NCBI GenBank assembly: GCA_030691725.1
Contig: JAUYDQ010000106.1
Coordinates: 1 to 8,420 of the forward strand
Reading direction: 5' to 3'
Origin: Candidatus Omnitrophota bacterium
Lineage (GTDB): Bacteria; Omnitrophota; Gorgyraeia; Gygaellales; Profunditerraquicolaceae
Length of the DNA: 8,420 nt
Shown here: piece by piece, positions 1 through 5,968 of the stretch
Numbering within the stretch: the stretch's first letter is position 1
Layout of the letters: each line of letters opens with the position of its first letter
The notes under the pieces: generated by a model
What the model was told of the DNA's origin: nothing
The model's database searches: none
Seen by the model: the letters and a program-made list of their open reading frames with translations, nothing else
Made by a program: the position numbers and the translations under genes

Positions 1-57
1 TTGCCATCCAGAAGTTATTGACAGGCAAAGCATTAAAAATCCCGCCCCTCTTTTAAA

Positions 58-100
58 TGTTCAGGCTTGCGGCTGGGTGGGGGCAGCCGCAAGCCCAACA
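58..100. repeat. Long imperfect hairpin of unknown role
   Basis: Bases 64-75 (GGCTTGCGGCTG) pair perfectly with 84-95 (CAGCCGCAAGCC) around an 8-base G-rich loop. The stem extends by TGTT (58-61) with AACA (97-100) after a small internal bulge. On the minus strand it is not followed by a U-run. On the plus strand a T6 tract begins only about 11 bases later. It is therefore not a clean intrinsic terminator in either direction. It lies beyond the tRNA-Asn terminator, so on the minus strand it would belong to the leader of whatever gene lies off the left edge. It could also be a REP-like intergenic palindrome. The structure is clear; the function is not known. Confidence 0.6.
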
Positions 101-130
101 GTTCAGGAAAATTTTTTAGCCCAAAAACAA

Positions 131-160
131 AAAGGAGTTACTCTTAAGAGTAACTCCTTT
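131..160 (-). terminator. Intrinsic terminator after tRNA-Asn
   Basis: This is a perfect 30-base palindrome: AAAGGAGTTACTCTT pairs with its exact complement. It starts 8 bases past the encoded CCA of tRNA-Asn. Read on the minus strand, the stem ends in CTCCTTT and runs into a T-rich tail (TTGTTTTTGG), as expected of a rho-independent terminator. On the plus strand only a short TTT follows. It closes the minus-strand block of genes. Confidence 0.85.
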
Positions 161-168
161 ATCAAACA

Positions 169-473
169 TGGCTCCCCCGCGAGGACTCGAACCTCGGACC
201 TGGTGGTTACACTCAACCCGAAATTACTTTCGGAAGTGGACTATATCTTTACCGTCGGCTTTACGTTACGGCAGCAGGTGCATAGTCTCTGAACCTTCCC
301 CGAAACTTTGGGGCTCGGCTGCTGATTACCCGCGACTTCACGTTTGGGCTTCCAGCAATTCTCCTGCTTTGTCAACTACGGTTTCCCGTAGAAGCTGCGC
401 TTGGAGCATTTTTGCTCGCCGCCTTTCAGGCGGCTCGCACAGCCACTCGCTCTACCAGCTGAGCTACGGGGGA
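169..473 (-). tRNA. tRNA-Asn(GUU) interrupted by a group I intron
   Basis: The 5' exon is 473-439 and the 3' exon is 209-169, with a 229-base intron between them. Joined, the exons give a 76-base tRNA: acceptor TCCCCCG/CGGGGGA, D stem GCTC/GAGC, anticodon loop CTGTTAA (anticodon GTT, Asn), variable loop AGGTC, T arm CGAGG-TTCGAGT-CCTCG, discriminator G and an encoded CCA. The anticodon stem has an A27-C43 mismatch and is otherwise paired. The intron lies between anticodon bases 35 and 36, so no functional asparagine tRNA exists without splicing. A promoter (486-514) lies upstream and a terminator (131-160) downstream, so it can be transcribed independently of the ABC-F gene. An alternative anticodon read straight through the unspliced sequence (GTG, His) gives no valid tRNA. 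Confidence 0.93.
210..438 (-). ncRNA. Group I self-splicing intron (IC3-like), no ORF
   Basis: The intron begins after the exon U at 439 and ends with G at 210, as group I introns require. The core elements are visible. P is AATTGCTGG (360-352) and Q is AATCAGCAGCC (327-317), forming P4 and P6. R is GTTCAGAGACTA (294-283) and S is AAGATATAGTCC (249-238), forming P7. P3 is GCAGG (367-363) with CCTGC (278-274). P8 is CCGT/ACGG between P3' and S. P9 is CCGAAA/TTTCGG (218-233). P2 is a GAAA-capped hairpin (376-391). The internal guide GCAGCT (398-393) pairs with exon bases GGCTGT and puts the splice-site U opposite G. Two extra hairpins fill the P1 loop. At 229 bases it is small, like the Azoarcus and cyanobacterial tRNA introns. 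It encodes no endonuclease. Confidence 0.93.
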
Positions 474-485
474 ATTAGTTTATTT

Positions 486-514
486 ATTTTAACTTAAAAT
501 TATTTTTAAATCAA
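486..514 (-). promoter_or_regulatory. Sigma-70-type promoter for tRNA-Asn
   Basis: On the minus strand TTGATT (514-509) is followed by a 17-base spacer and TAAAAT (491-486). The -10 box matches 5 of 6 and the -35 box 4 of 6 consensus positions, with ideal spacing. The expected start site falls about 7 bases downstream, a few bases before the tRNA 5' end at 473. It lies in the 44-base gap after the ABC-F stop codon. The gap is very AT-rich, which raises the chance of accidental matches. Confidence 0.6.
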
Positions 515-517
515 GGG

Positions 518-2452
518 CTAAATAATCTGCTCTTCCAGATTCTTAATCTTATTATCAATTTCTGAAATTAATTTCTCTATCTCCTTCATACGGCGACCGT
601 AGTTTCTCGCTGTATCCTCATCGCGGTAAATATGCGGGTTAGACAAGGCGCGCGCCTTGGCATAACTTTCTAGGCGAAGCTTCTCTTTTTCTTTCTCCAG
701 CGTATTTATTTCGGTGCGCAAAGAAATATTATGCGCCTTGCGCTTCTTCTCTTCTTCTTTATGTAGCCTCTCTTCTGCTTTAGCCTTTTCTTTTTCCGCT
801 TCTTTTGCAGCATCTTTTTTAAACTGCTTGGCTCTTGGCTTATGCGCTTCGGTAACTAATTCTGCCTGGTCTTTTTTCTCTAAATAATAGTCGAAGTTAC
901 CGGGGAATTTTCTAATCCTGCCGTCTTTAACCTCAAAAACCGTATTGGCAATTGAGCGGACAAAATAAATATCGTGGCTGATAAACACAATCGTTCCCTC
1001 ATAATCTGTTAATGCTCTAACCAGGGCATCCACTGCATCTACATCAAGATGAGTGGTGGGTTCATCCAAAAGGAGAAAATTTGGCGGATTAATTAAGAGT
1101 TTAGCCAGAATAAGCCGGCTCTTCTCGCCTCCGGAGAGTACCTTGACCCTTTTATCAGAATCATCCCCCGTAAAAAGAAATGCCCCGAGAATTGTGCGTA
1201 TAGCCTCCTCAGACATAAAACCGGGAGCAGCAGAATACGCTTCCCGTAAAACAGTATTCTCGGGATTAAGTACATCCGTGCGCGTCTGGGAGAAATATCC
1301 TATATCTATATTATAACCAACAATGCGTGACCCGTTGTCTATATCAACCACCCCGGCCAAAATCTTTAAGAGTGTGGATTTTCCGGCTCCGTTCTCACCA
1401 GCCAATACTGCCTTTTCACCCTGGGCTATTTCAAAATATAAGTCTTTATACACCTGAATATCGCCGTAAGATTTAGATATTCCTTCCAACGCCATTACTT
1501 TATAACCGCTTCTTCTGGTAGAAGGAAAATTGAAATTTTTGATACTTTCTCTGGTATCCGCAGGTACTGCAATTTCCTCCTCTTCCATTCTCTCCAAAAC
1601 CCTACGTTTGGCACGTACTGACGCGGCTTTATTCGGCTGGGCATGAAAACGATCAACGAATCTCTGTAACTGTTCGCGCTTCTTCTCCTGCTCCTTAGAC
1701 TGCTTCAGGAGATATGTGCGCTTTTCTCCTTTTATCTTCTCGTAATGTTCATAATTACCGCGGACTTTAAAAATTGAACCGTTCTCAAGAATCAGGGTAT
1801 AATTCGTCACTTCATTCAGAAAAGCCTTGTCGTGGGAAATCATAATAAATGTGCCGTCGAAACCGGTGAGATAGTCTTTAAGCCATAAGGCAGCGCTTAA
1901 ATCCAGGTAATTTGTCGGTTCGTCCAGCAACAAGATGTCGTAATGATAGGTTAAAAGTTTAGCTAATAAGGTGCGCATCTGCCAGCCACCGCTCATTTGA
2001 GATATGGGCCGGTTAAAATCCCTTTCTTTGAAGCCAAGCCCCATTAAAATTTTCTTGGCCTTATGTTCCAATTCAAAGTATCCAAGCGTCTCTAAATTAT
2101 GCAAAACTTCTCCGTAACGTTTTGATCCGGCTTCGTTTCTTTCCTCAAGCTCTTCTTTTTCTTTTTTAAGGCGTATAATCCTCTCATCGCCTTCGGTAAG
2201 CTCAGATAAAACCGAGGCCTCGGATTTAAAACTTGCCTCTTGGGGAAGGTATCCTATATGGGTATTTTTATGGACTACCGCACTTCCGGCCGAAGGCTCT
2301 ATTTCCTGAAGTATCAACGCAAAAAGCGTGGTCTTGCCTGAGCCGTTTGGCCCGATAAGGCCTATCTTCTCCCCGCGGTTTATGTTTAAGGAAATATTTT
2401 CGAAAAGGATTTTCTTGCCGTAATTTTTAGATAAATTGGTAATGGTAATCAT
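518..2452 (-). CDS. ABC-F family ATPase with C-terminal coiled coil
   Basis: This soluble 644-residue protein has two ABC cassettes and no membrane segments, the hallmark of ABC-F translation factors, which bind the ribosomal E site. Cassette 1 has Walker A GPNGSGKT (34-41), signature MSGGW (153-157), Walker B ILLLDEPTNYLD (173-184) and switch SHD (206-208). Cassette 2 has GENGAGKST (352-360), LSGGE (439-443), FLLLDEPTTHLD (459-470) and SHD (492-494). A charged linker (about 235-300) corresponds to the P-site-tRNA interaction motif. The last hundred residues are a Lys/Glu-rich coiled coil, as in Uup- and YdiF-type members. It starts 5 bases after the recR stop with no visible Shine-Dalgarno, which suggests translational coupling. 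The exact subfamily (Uup, YheS, EttA-like or resistance-type) cannot be fixed by eye, but housekeeping is likelier than antibiotic resistance given its neighbours. Confidence 0.92.
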   Translation of the reverse strand: MITITNLSKNYGKKILFENISLNINRGEKIGLIGPNGSGKTTLFALILQEIEPSAGSAVVHKNTHIGYLPQEASFKSEASVLSELTEGDERIIRLKKEKEELEERNEAGSKRYGEVLHNLETLGYFELEHKAKKILMGLGFKERDFNRPISQMSGGWQMRTLLAKLLTYHYDILLLDEPTNYLDLSAALWLKDYLTGFDGTFIMISHDKAFLNEVTNYTLILENGSIFKVRGNYEHYEKIKGEKRTYLLKQSKEQEKKREQLQRFVDRFHAQPNKAASVRAKRRVLERMEEEEIAVPADTRESIKNFNFPSTRRSGYKVMALEGISKSYGDIQVYKDLYFEIAQGEKAVLAGENGAGKSTLLKILAGVVDIDNGSRIVGYNIDIGYFSQTRTDVLNPENTVLREAYSAAPGFMSEEAIRTILGAFLFTGDDSDKRVKVLSGGEKSRLILAKLLINPPNFLLLDEPTTHLDVDAVDALVRALTDYEGTIVFISHDIYFVRSIANTVFEVKDGRIRKFPGNFDYYLEKKDQAELVTEAHKPRAKQFKKDAAKEAEKEKAKAEERLHKEEEKKRKAHNISLRTEINTLEKEKEKLRLESYAKARALSNPHIYRDEDTARNYGRRMKEIEKLISEIDNKIKNLEEQII

Positions 2453-2457
2453 GGGAA

Positions 2458-3057
2458 TTAAACTGGCCGGCGGGATTCAAGCGCCTTAGACAAAGTTGTA
2501 GTATCAGCGTATTCTAAGCTAGAACCCATAGGAATGCCTATGCCTAAACGCATCAACTGCACCCCCAAAGGTTTAATCAATTTGGCAAGGTATAAAGCAG
2601 TAGTCTCTCCTTCAGTATCCGCATCGGTGGCAATAATCACTTCTTTAATATTGTCTTCTTTTATTCTTCTCATTAGGCTGTCAATTTTTAAATCGCTGGG
2701 GCCCTTACCCTCCAGGGGTGAGATGGAACCCAATAATACGTGATATACGCCATTAAAAGTTCCTGTCTTCTCTATTGCACTGACATCGCTTGGCTTTTCC
2801 ACAACACAAACAATATCTTTTCTGCGGCGGTTATCCTGGCATATGCGGCATAATTCCTGCTCGCTAAGATTGTTACATATACGACAAAAACGAACATTCT
2901 CTTTCACCTTCGATAACGCATCTAATAAACCTTGTATCTCATCGCGAGGAGCATCAAGGATGTATGTAATCATGCGTTCGGCACTGCGCCTGCCGATTCC
3001 GGGAAACTTCATTAATCTTTCTATTAATTTCTCAATGGATTCTGTATAGGTAGACAT
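2458..3057 (-). CDS. recR: Recombination mediator RecR
   Basis: RecR acts with RecO and RecF to load RecA onto SSB-coated single-stranded gaps. At 199 residues it has the standard family length. In order: a helix-hairpin-helix (KFPGIGRRSAERM, 17-29), a four-cysteine zinc finger (C58, C61, C70, C73), a Toprim domain (E87 in VVEKPSD; D145 and D147 with EGE at 149-151), and the usual tail GIPMGSSLEYADTTTLSKAL. The Toprim segment reads TDADTEGE, whereas RecRs such as E. coli and B. subtilis have a TNP-type sequence. It therefore keeps a topoisomerase-like D-x-D, a small departure. The start ATG overlaps the dnaX stop by one base (TAATG) and has a good ribosome site inside the end of dnaX. The ybaB/ebfC gene normally between dnaX and recR is missing. 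Confidence 0.96.
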   Translation of the reverse strand: MSTYTESIEKLIERLMKFPGIGRRSAERMITYILDAPRDEIQGLLDALSKVKENVRFCRICNNLSEQELCRICQDNRRRKDIVCVVEKPSDVSAIEKTGTFNGVYHVLLGSISPLEGKGPSDLKIDSLMRRIKEDNIKEVIIATDADTEGETTALYLAKLIKPLGVQLMRLGIGIPMGSSLEYADTTTLSKALESRRPV

Positions 3058-4625
3058 TATTCCTCTTTAATCACCCGTCCGTTAAACGTGTCTAGGGCAG
3101 ATTTAATGAATGGGTTGGCTTCGTGACTACTATTCTTCTGTGCCACTTCCTGAGAAAGTGTAAAATTAACTCTTATATTAGCACTCAATAATTCTGATAA
3201 TGCTTTTTCTATAATTGCCTTATTCTCTTTTCTCTCCAGGGATTCTTTATGCAACGAACAATTCATAGGAAATGATACAGTCAAAATATTATTCTTTAAT
3301 TTCGTGGGGATACCCTCATCTAGATAAGTTGCCGCTGACATTTTAATCTTGGATAAATTATCAATAGTATTGCGCCATATGTTTTTTACATTATCTAAAG
3401 AGGTAGATTGAATTTGAGCTACAGCTTCTGGTATACTATCTTCTTTTTTAATTGCCTGTGTCGATGGTCTCTCTTCTATAGAAACCGGGTCTGACTCTTT
3501 AGAATGTTTCGGTGCCGATAGATTTAAATTCGTGCCTTTTTTATCCTGTGCGAGCTTTACTAAACTTATCTCCAAAGGAATGCGTAAAGACTCAAGCCGC
3601 TTGGTCATCTCTTGCGTATTTACTAAAGTATTAAAAGCGCTGAATATCTCTTCTAAACTAAGGGTGCTGGCTTGCTGCAGCAACTTATCACAGATCTCCT
3701 TGGGCAGATCTATTAATTTGGGATCTGCCTGGGTAACCTTGGCAATCATAAGATTGCGGAAATGCTCAATGAGATTTGTCAGGAAATTACCTATATCTTT
3801 GCCTCTGTCAATGATATTGTTAAATAATTCTAGTGCCCCACGCGCATCTTTATTTATTATTTTATCAGTAATATCAAAGAGCGTATCCTGCCCTACCAAC
3901 CCGAGCATAGAAATAACATCTTCAAGCGAAACCTCATCTTTAGTAAATGCTATCAACTGGTCCAATATGGACTCTGCATCCCTTAATGAACCGTCGCTGC
4001 TTTTAGCAATGGCAAATAATACTTTCTTATCTATATTTATTTTCTCAGCTTGCGCTATCTTTTCTAACTGAGCGATAATCTCCATTACTGAAATCCTGCG
4101 GAAGTCCAAACGCTGGCAGCGCGAAAGTATCGTCGGAATTACCTTATGCGGGTGAGTGGTAGCAAAGATAAACTTTACAAACGGGGGCGGTTCTTCCAGG
4201 GTCTTCAGCAAAGCATTAAAACCTTCGGCGGTAATCTGGTGCACTTCATCTATTATATAAATCTTATATTTTCCTTGAGCAGGAGCAAATTTGACGTTCT
4301 CCCGAAGCGTTCTGATTTCATCTATACCGCGGTTAGAAGCGCCGTCTATTTCAATAACATCAAAGCTACGGCCTTGCGCTATATCTTTACAAGCAGGACA
4401 GGTGCTGCAAGGATTTACGGTTGGGCCGTCTTTACAGTTAAGCGCCTTAGCTAATATCCGGGCAGCAGAGGTCTTACCCACGCCTCTTGGCCCGGAAAAC
4501 AAATAAGCATGGGCGAGCCTATCCTTCTGGATGGCGTTTTTTAGAGTAGCGACAATGGCATCTTGCCCTATAATTTCATCGAAATTCTTCGGCCGCCATT
4601 TTAATGCAAAAACAATATATGACAT
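3057..4625 (-). CDS. dnaX: DNA polymerase III subunit gamma/tau
   Basis: DnaX is the ATPase of the clamp loader that opens and places the beta clamp and ties the replisome together. This is a 522-residue protein. It shows Walker A GPRGVGKT (45-52), zinc-binding cysteines C64, C73, C76 and C79, Walker B IIDEVH (124-129), sensor 1 around ATTHPHK (155-161), the SRC arginine finger (168-170) and sensor 2 SLRDAES (213-219). The collar domain III runs to about residue 360. A low-complexity linker and a tau-type C-terminal domain (about 410-522) follow. An A6 run at codons 362-363, exactly at the domain III boundary, might permit slippage to a gamma-like product. The ATG lies 21 bases after tRNA-Ser(GCU) with no Shine-Dalgarno. 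A perfect TATAAT (4642-4637) sits in that gap, but no -35 box is evident. Confidence 0.96.
   Translation of the reverse strand: MSYIVFALKWRPKNFDEIIGQDAIVATLKNAIQKDRLAHAYLFSGPRGVGKTSAARILAKALNCKDGPTVNPCSTCPACKDIAQGRSFDVIEIDGASNRGIDEIRTLRENVKFAPAQGKYKIYIIDEVHQITAEGFNALLKTLEEPPPFVKFIFATTHPHKVIPTILSRCQRLDFRRISVMEIIAQLEKIAQAEKINIDKKVLFAIAKSSDGSLRDAESILDQLIAFTKDEVSLEDVISMLGLVGQDTLFDITDKIINKDARGALELFNNIIDRGKDIGNFLTNLIEHFRNLMIAKVTQADPKLIDLPKEICDKLLQQASTLSLEEIFSAFNTLVNTQEMTKRLESLRIPLEISLVKLAQDKKGTNLNLSAPKHSKESDPVSIEERPSTQAIKKEDSIPEAVAQIQSTSLDNVKNIWRNTIDNLSKIKMSAATYLDEGIPTKLKNNILTVSFPMNCSLHKESLERKENKAIIEKALSELLSANIRVNFTLSQEVAQKNSSHEANPFIKSALDTFNGRVIKEE
3061..3067 (-). promoter_or_regulatory. Ribosome binding site of recR
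   Basis: The minus strand reads AAGAGGA four to five bases before the recR ATG, inside the last lysine and glutamate codons of dnaX. It is one of the few clear Shine-Dalgarno sequences in the window. With the one-base stop/start overlap, it supports both the recR start and reinitiation by ribosomes finishing dnaX. Confidence 0.7.
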
Positions 4626-4646
4626 TTTTTTAAGAAATTATATAAC

Positions 4647-4740
4647 TGGCGGAGAGGCTGGGATTCGAACCCAGGGACCCAGTTGCCCAGGTCAATTCAT
4701 TAGCAGTGAATTGCTTTAGACCAGTCTCAGCCACCTCTCC
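4647..4740 (-). tRNA. tRNA-Ser(GCU)
   Basis: The acceptor is GGAGAGG/CCTCTCC, with discriminator G and an encoded CCA. The anticodon stem AATTCA/TGAATT encloses loop CTGCTAA, so the anticodon is GCT (4704-4702), reading AGC and AGU. A long class II variable arm and the T arm (TGGG-TTCGAAT-CCCA core) are typical of tRNA-Ser. It lies between tadA (36-base gap) and dnaX (21-base gap) with no obvious promoter or terminator of its own, so it is probably processed from a longer transcript. Confidence 0.95.
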
Positions 4741-4776
4741 TATTATCCTTTTGCTTGTCTAATCCTTTAAGTCCGC

Positions 4777-5235
4777 CTAACTAACTCGCTTCTTCTTAAA
4801 GAATTCTTTCAAGAGAGAACTACATTCCTTCTCTAGTATGCCTTTTTTAATGTGAATCCGATGGTTCAAAATTTTATTATTGGCGATATTTATTACCGAA
4901 CCACAGGCGCCGCTCTTCGGGTCATCTGCCCCATAGATTAAATTTTTTATCCTTGCTAAAACCAATGCACCTGCGCACATACTGCAGGGTTCAATTGTAA
5001 CATACAAGGAAGCGTCGTTCAACCACTTTGTATTTAGCGAATTTGTAGCGCAGGTAATAGCAAGCATCTCAGCGTGGGCAGTGGGGTCTTTTAAACGTTC
5101 CACTTGATTGTGGGCACGGCCGATTATCTTATCTTTATAAACAACCACCGCACCTATAGGAACCTCGTCTTCCTTAAGAGCGCTCTTCGCCTCTTTTAAG
5201 GCCTCTTGCATAAATTTAACGTGTTTTTTTACCAC
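4777..5235 (-). CDS. tadA: tRNA-specific adenosine deaminase TadA
   Basis: TadA deaminates A34 to inosine in tRNA-Arg(ACG), so that one tRNA can read CGU, CGC and CGA. This 152-residue protein carries the cytidine/deoxycytidylate deaminase signature: HAE at 54-56 (zinc ligand H54, catalytic E56), PCSMC with ligands C84 and C87, and substrate-side N43. The early segment DEVPIGAVVV and the TadA-type C-terminal helix are also present, and the length is normal for the family. The start is a GTG at 5235 without a clear Shine-Dalgarno; the in-frame ATG at residue 9 is an alternative but would remove part of helix 1. The gene begins 26 bases after tRNA-Arg(ACG), its expected substrate. That context favours TadA over a guanine or cytosine deaminase of the same fold. 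Confidence 0.95.
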   Translation of the reverse strand: MVKKHVKFMQEALKEAKSALKEDEVPIGAVVVYKDKIIGRAHNQVERLKDPTAHAEMLAITCATNSLNTKWLNDASLYVTIEPCSMCAGALVLARIKNLIYGADDPKSGACGSVINIANNKILNHRIHIKKGILEKECSSLLKEFFKKKRVS

Positions 5236-5261
5236 TGTGTTTAAGTGCGCCAGGATGGGGT

Positions 5262-5338
5262 TGGTGCGCCCAGGTGGGATCGAACCACCAACAACCAGTT
5301 CCGTAGACTGGTGCTCTATCCAATTGAGCTATGGGCGC
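5262..5338 (-). tRNA. tRNA-Arg(ACG)
   Basis: The acceptor is GCGCCCA/TGGGCGC, the anticodon stem CCAGT/ACTGG encloses loop CTACGGA, and the anticodon is ACG (5304-5302). The T arm is GGTGG-TTCGATC-CCACC, followed by discriminator A and an encoded CCA. In bacteria its A34 is converted to inosine by TadA, whose gene lies directly downstream on the same strand. Confidence 0.96.
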
Positions 5339-5348
5339 TTAGTAAAAG

Positions 5349-5636
5349 TTAAAGACTATTTACGATGTCGAAGGACAATTTCAAATCTATCAAAGAAAGC
5401 AATATTAAAATCGTTCCTGTTATTTTATTATATTTCATCAACCAAACATTAAACCAGTCTATACTCCTGTCCAAAGGAGTAAGAATACGGTTTGAAAAAA
5501 TAGAGAAATTAAGCTTCTCTTCTATTCTAAGGTATATCTGTAGAGAAAAGGTAAAAATTATACTTACTATACAGATGGTGCTGTAAATAATAAAAATCCA
5601 GCCACTTAATAGTAAATTAAATATATCCGGCTTCAT
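5349..5636 (-). CDS. Small membrane protein, function unknown
   Basis: This 95-residue ORF begins 8 bases after the CCA of tRNA-Ser(GGA) and ends 10 bases before tRNA-Arg. It has a strongly hydrophobic segment at residues 7-33 and a second at about 71-86. They are joined by a more polar middle with an aromatic, conserved-looking patch (ILTPLDRSIDWFNVWL, 51-66). The start is ATG, with only a weak and too-close GGA upstream. I do not recognise a family. A shorter ORF lies opposite on the plus strand; I prefer the minus frame because it is longer, runs with its neighbours and has sensible membrane topology. It could be real but lineage-specific, or a chance ORF in AT-rich spacer. Confidence 0.55.
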   Translation of the reverse strand: MKPDIFNLLLSGWIFIIYSTICIVSIIFTFSLQIYLRIEEKLNFSIFSNRILTPLDRSIDWFNVWLMKYNKITGTILILLSLIDLKLSFDIVNSL

Positions 5637-5644
5637 ATCCTAAT

Positions 5645-5732
5645 TGGCGGAGAGGGAGGGATTCGAACCCTCGAACCCTTGCGGGTTACGGGTACTCCAG
5701 ACCCGCGCGCTCGGCCACTACGCGACCTCTCC
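5645..5732 (-). tRNA. tRNA-Ser(GGA)
   Basis: The acceptor is GGAGAGG/CCTCTCC, identical to that of tRNA-Ser(GCU), with discriminator G and an encoded CCA. The anticodon stem CGGGT/ACCCG encloses loop CTGGAGT, so the anticodon is GGA (5698-5696), reading UCC and UCU. The long variable arm (AACCCGCAAGGGTT core) is of class II serine type. Confidence 0.95.
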
Positions 5733-5868
5733 GAAAAAAATCAAATTGCTTTTAAATATACAAATCTTAAAATAAACAGCGATGCCAAAAGATAAACTAA
5801 CCAGGAGACCTCTTTGCCTTTGCCGGTAAATAATTTTAATGCCGCATAACTTATATTTTTAACATTTT

Positions 5869-5956
5869 TGGCGGAAGGAGCAGGATTCGAACCTGCGGTC
5901 TCTTGCGAGACAATCGCTTTCGAGGCGATCGCTTTCGACCACTCAGCCATCCTTCC
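5869..5956 (-). tRNA. tRNA-Ser(CGA)
   Basis: The acceptor is GGAAGGA/TCCTTCC, with discriminator G and an encoded CCA. The anticodon stem ATCGC/GCGAT encloses loop CTCGAAA, so the anticodon is CGA (5922-5920), reading UCG. The variable arm hairpin (GTCTCGCAAGAGAC) is of serine type. It starts 12 bases after the homing endonuclease stop codon, so any transcript of that gene runs into it. Confidence 0.95.
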
Positions 5957-5968
5957 GGTAATTAAAGA

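Noticed and set aside
1..33. Possible gene start on the minus strand (ATG at 33, open to the left edge, G-rich sequence upstream)
   Set aside because: Only 11 codons are visible and the upstream GAGGGG/GGCGGG could equally be part of GC-rich spacer; too little to call.
18..40. TTGACA on the plus strand as a promoter -35 box
   Set aside because: No -10-like sequence lies 16-18 bases downstream; the position is CCCGCC.
77..497. Plus-strand open frames across the left end
   Set aside because: They run antisense through the tRNA-Asn exons and the group I intron; the apparent peptide around 180-220 is just the reverse strand of the tRNA T arm.
1053..1316. Open frames opposite or inside the ABC-F, recR and dnaX genes
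   Set aside because: They are antisense or out-of-frame shadows of genes with complete, recognisable domains.
4742..4747. GATAAT as a -10 box for tRNA-Ser(GCU)
   Set aside because: It ends one base from the mature tRNA 5' end, too close to serve as its promoter.
5741..5868. Open minus-strand frame after tRNA-Ser(CGA) with a hydrophobic tail (GKEVSWLVYLLASLFILRF)
   Set aside because: The only in-frame starts lie inside the tRNA or deep within the hydrophobic part; it may be a gene remnant but is more safely treated as spacer.
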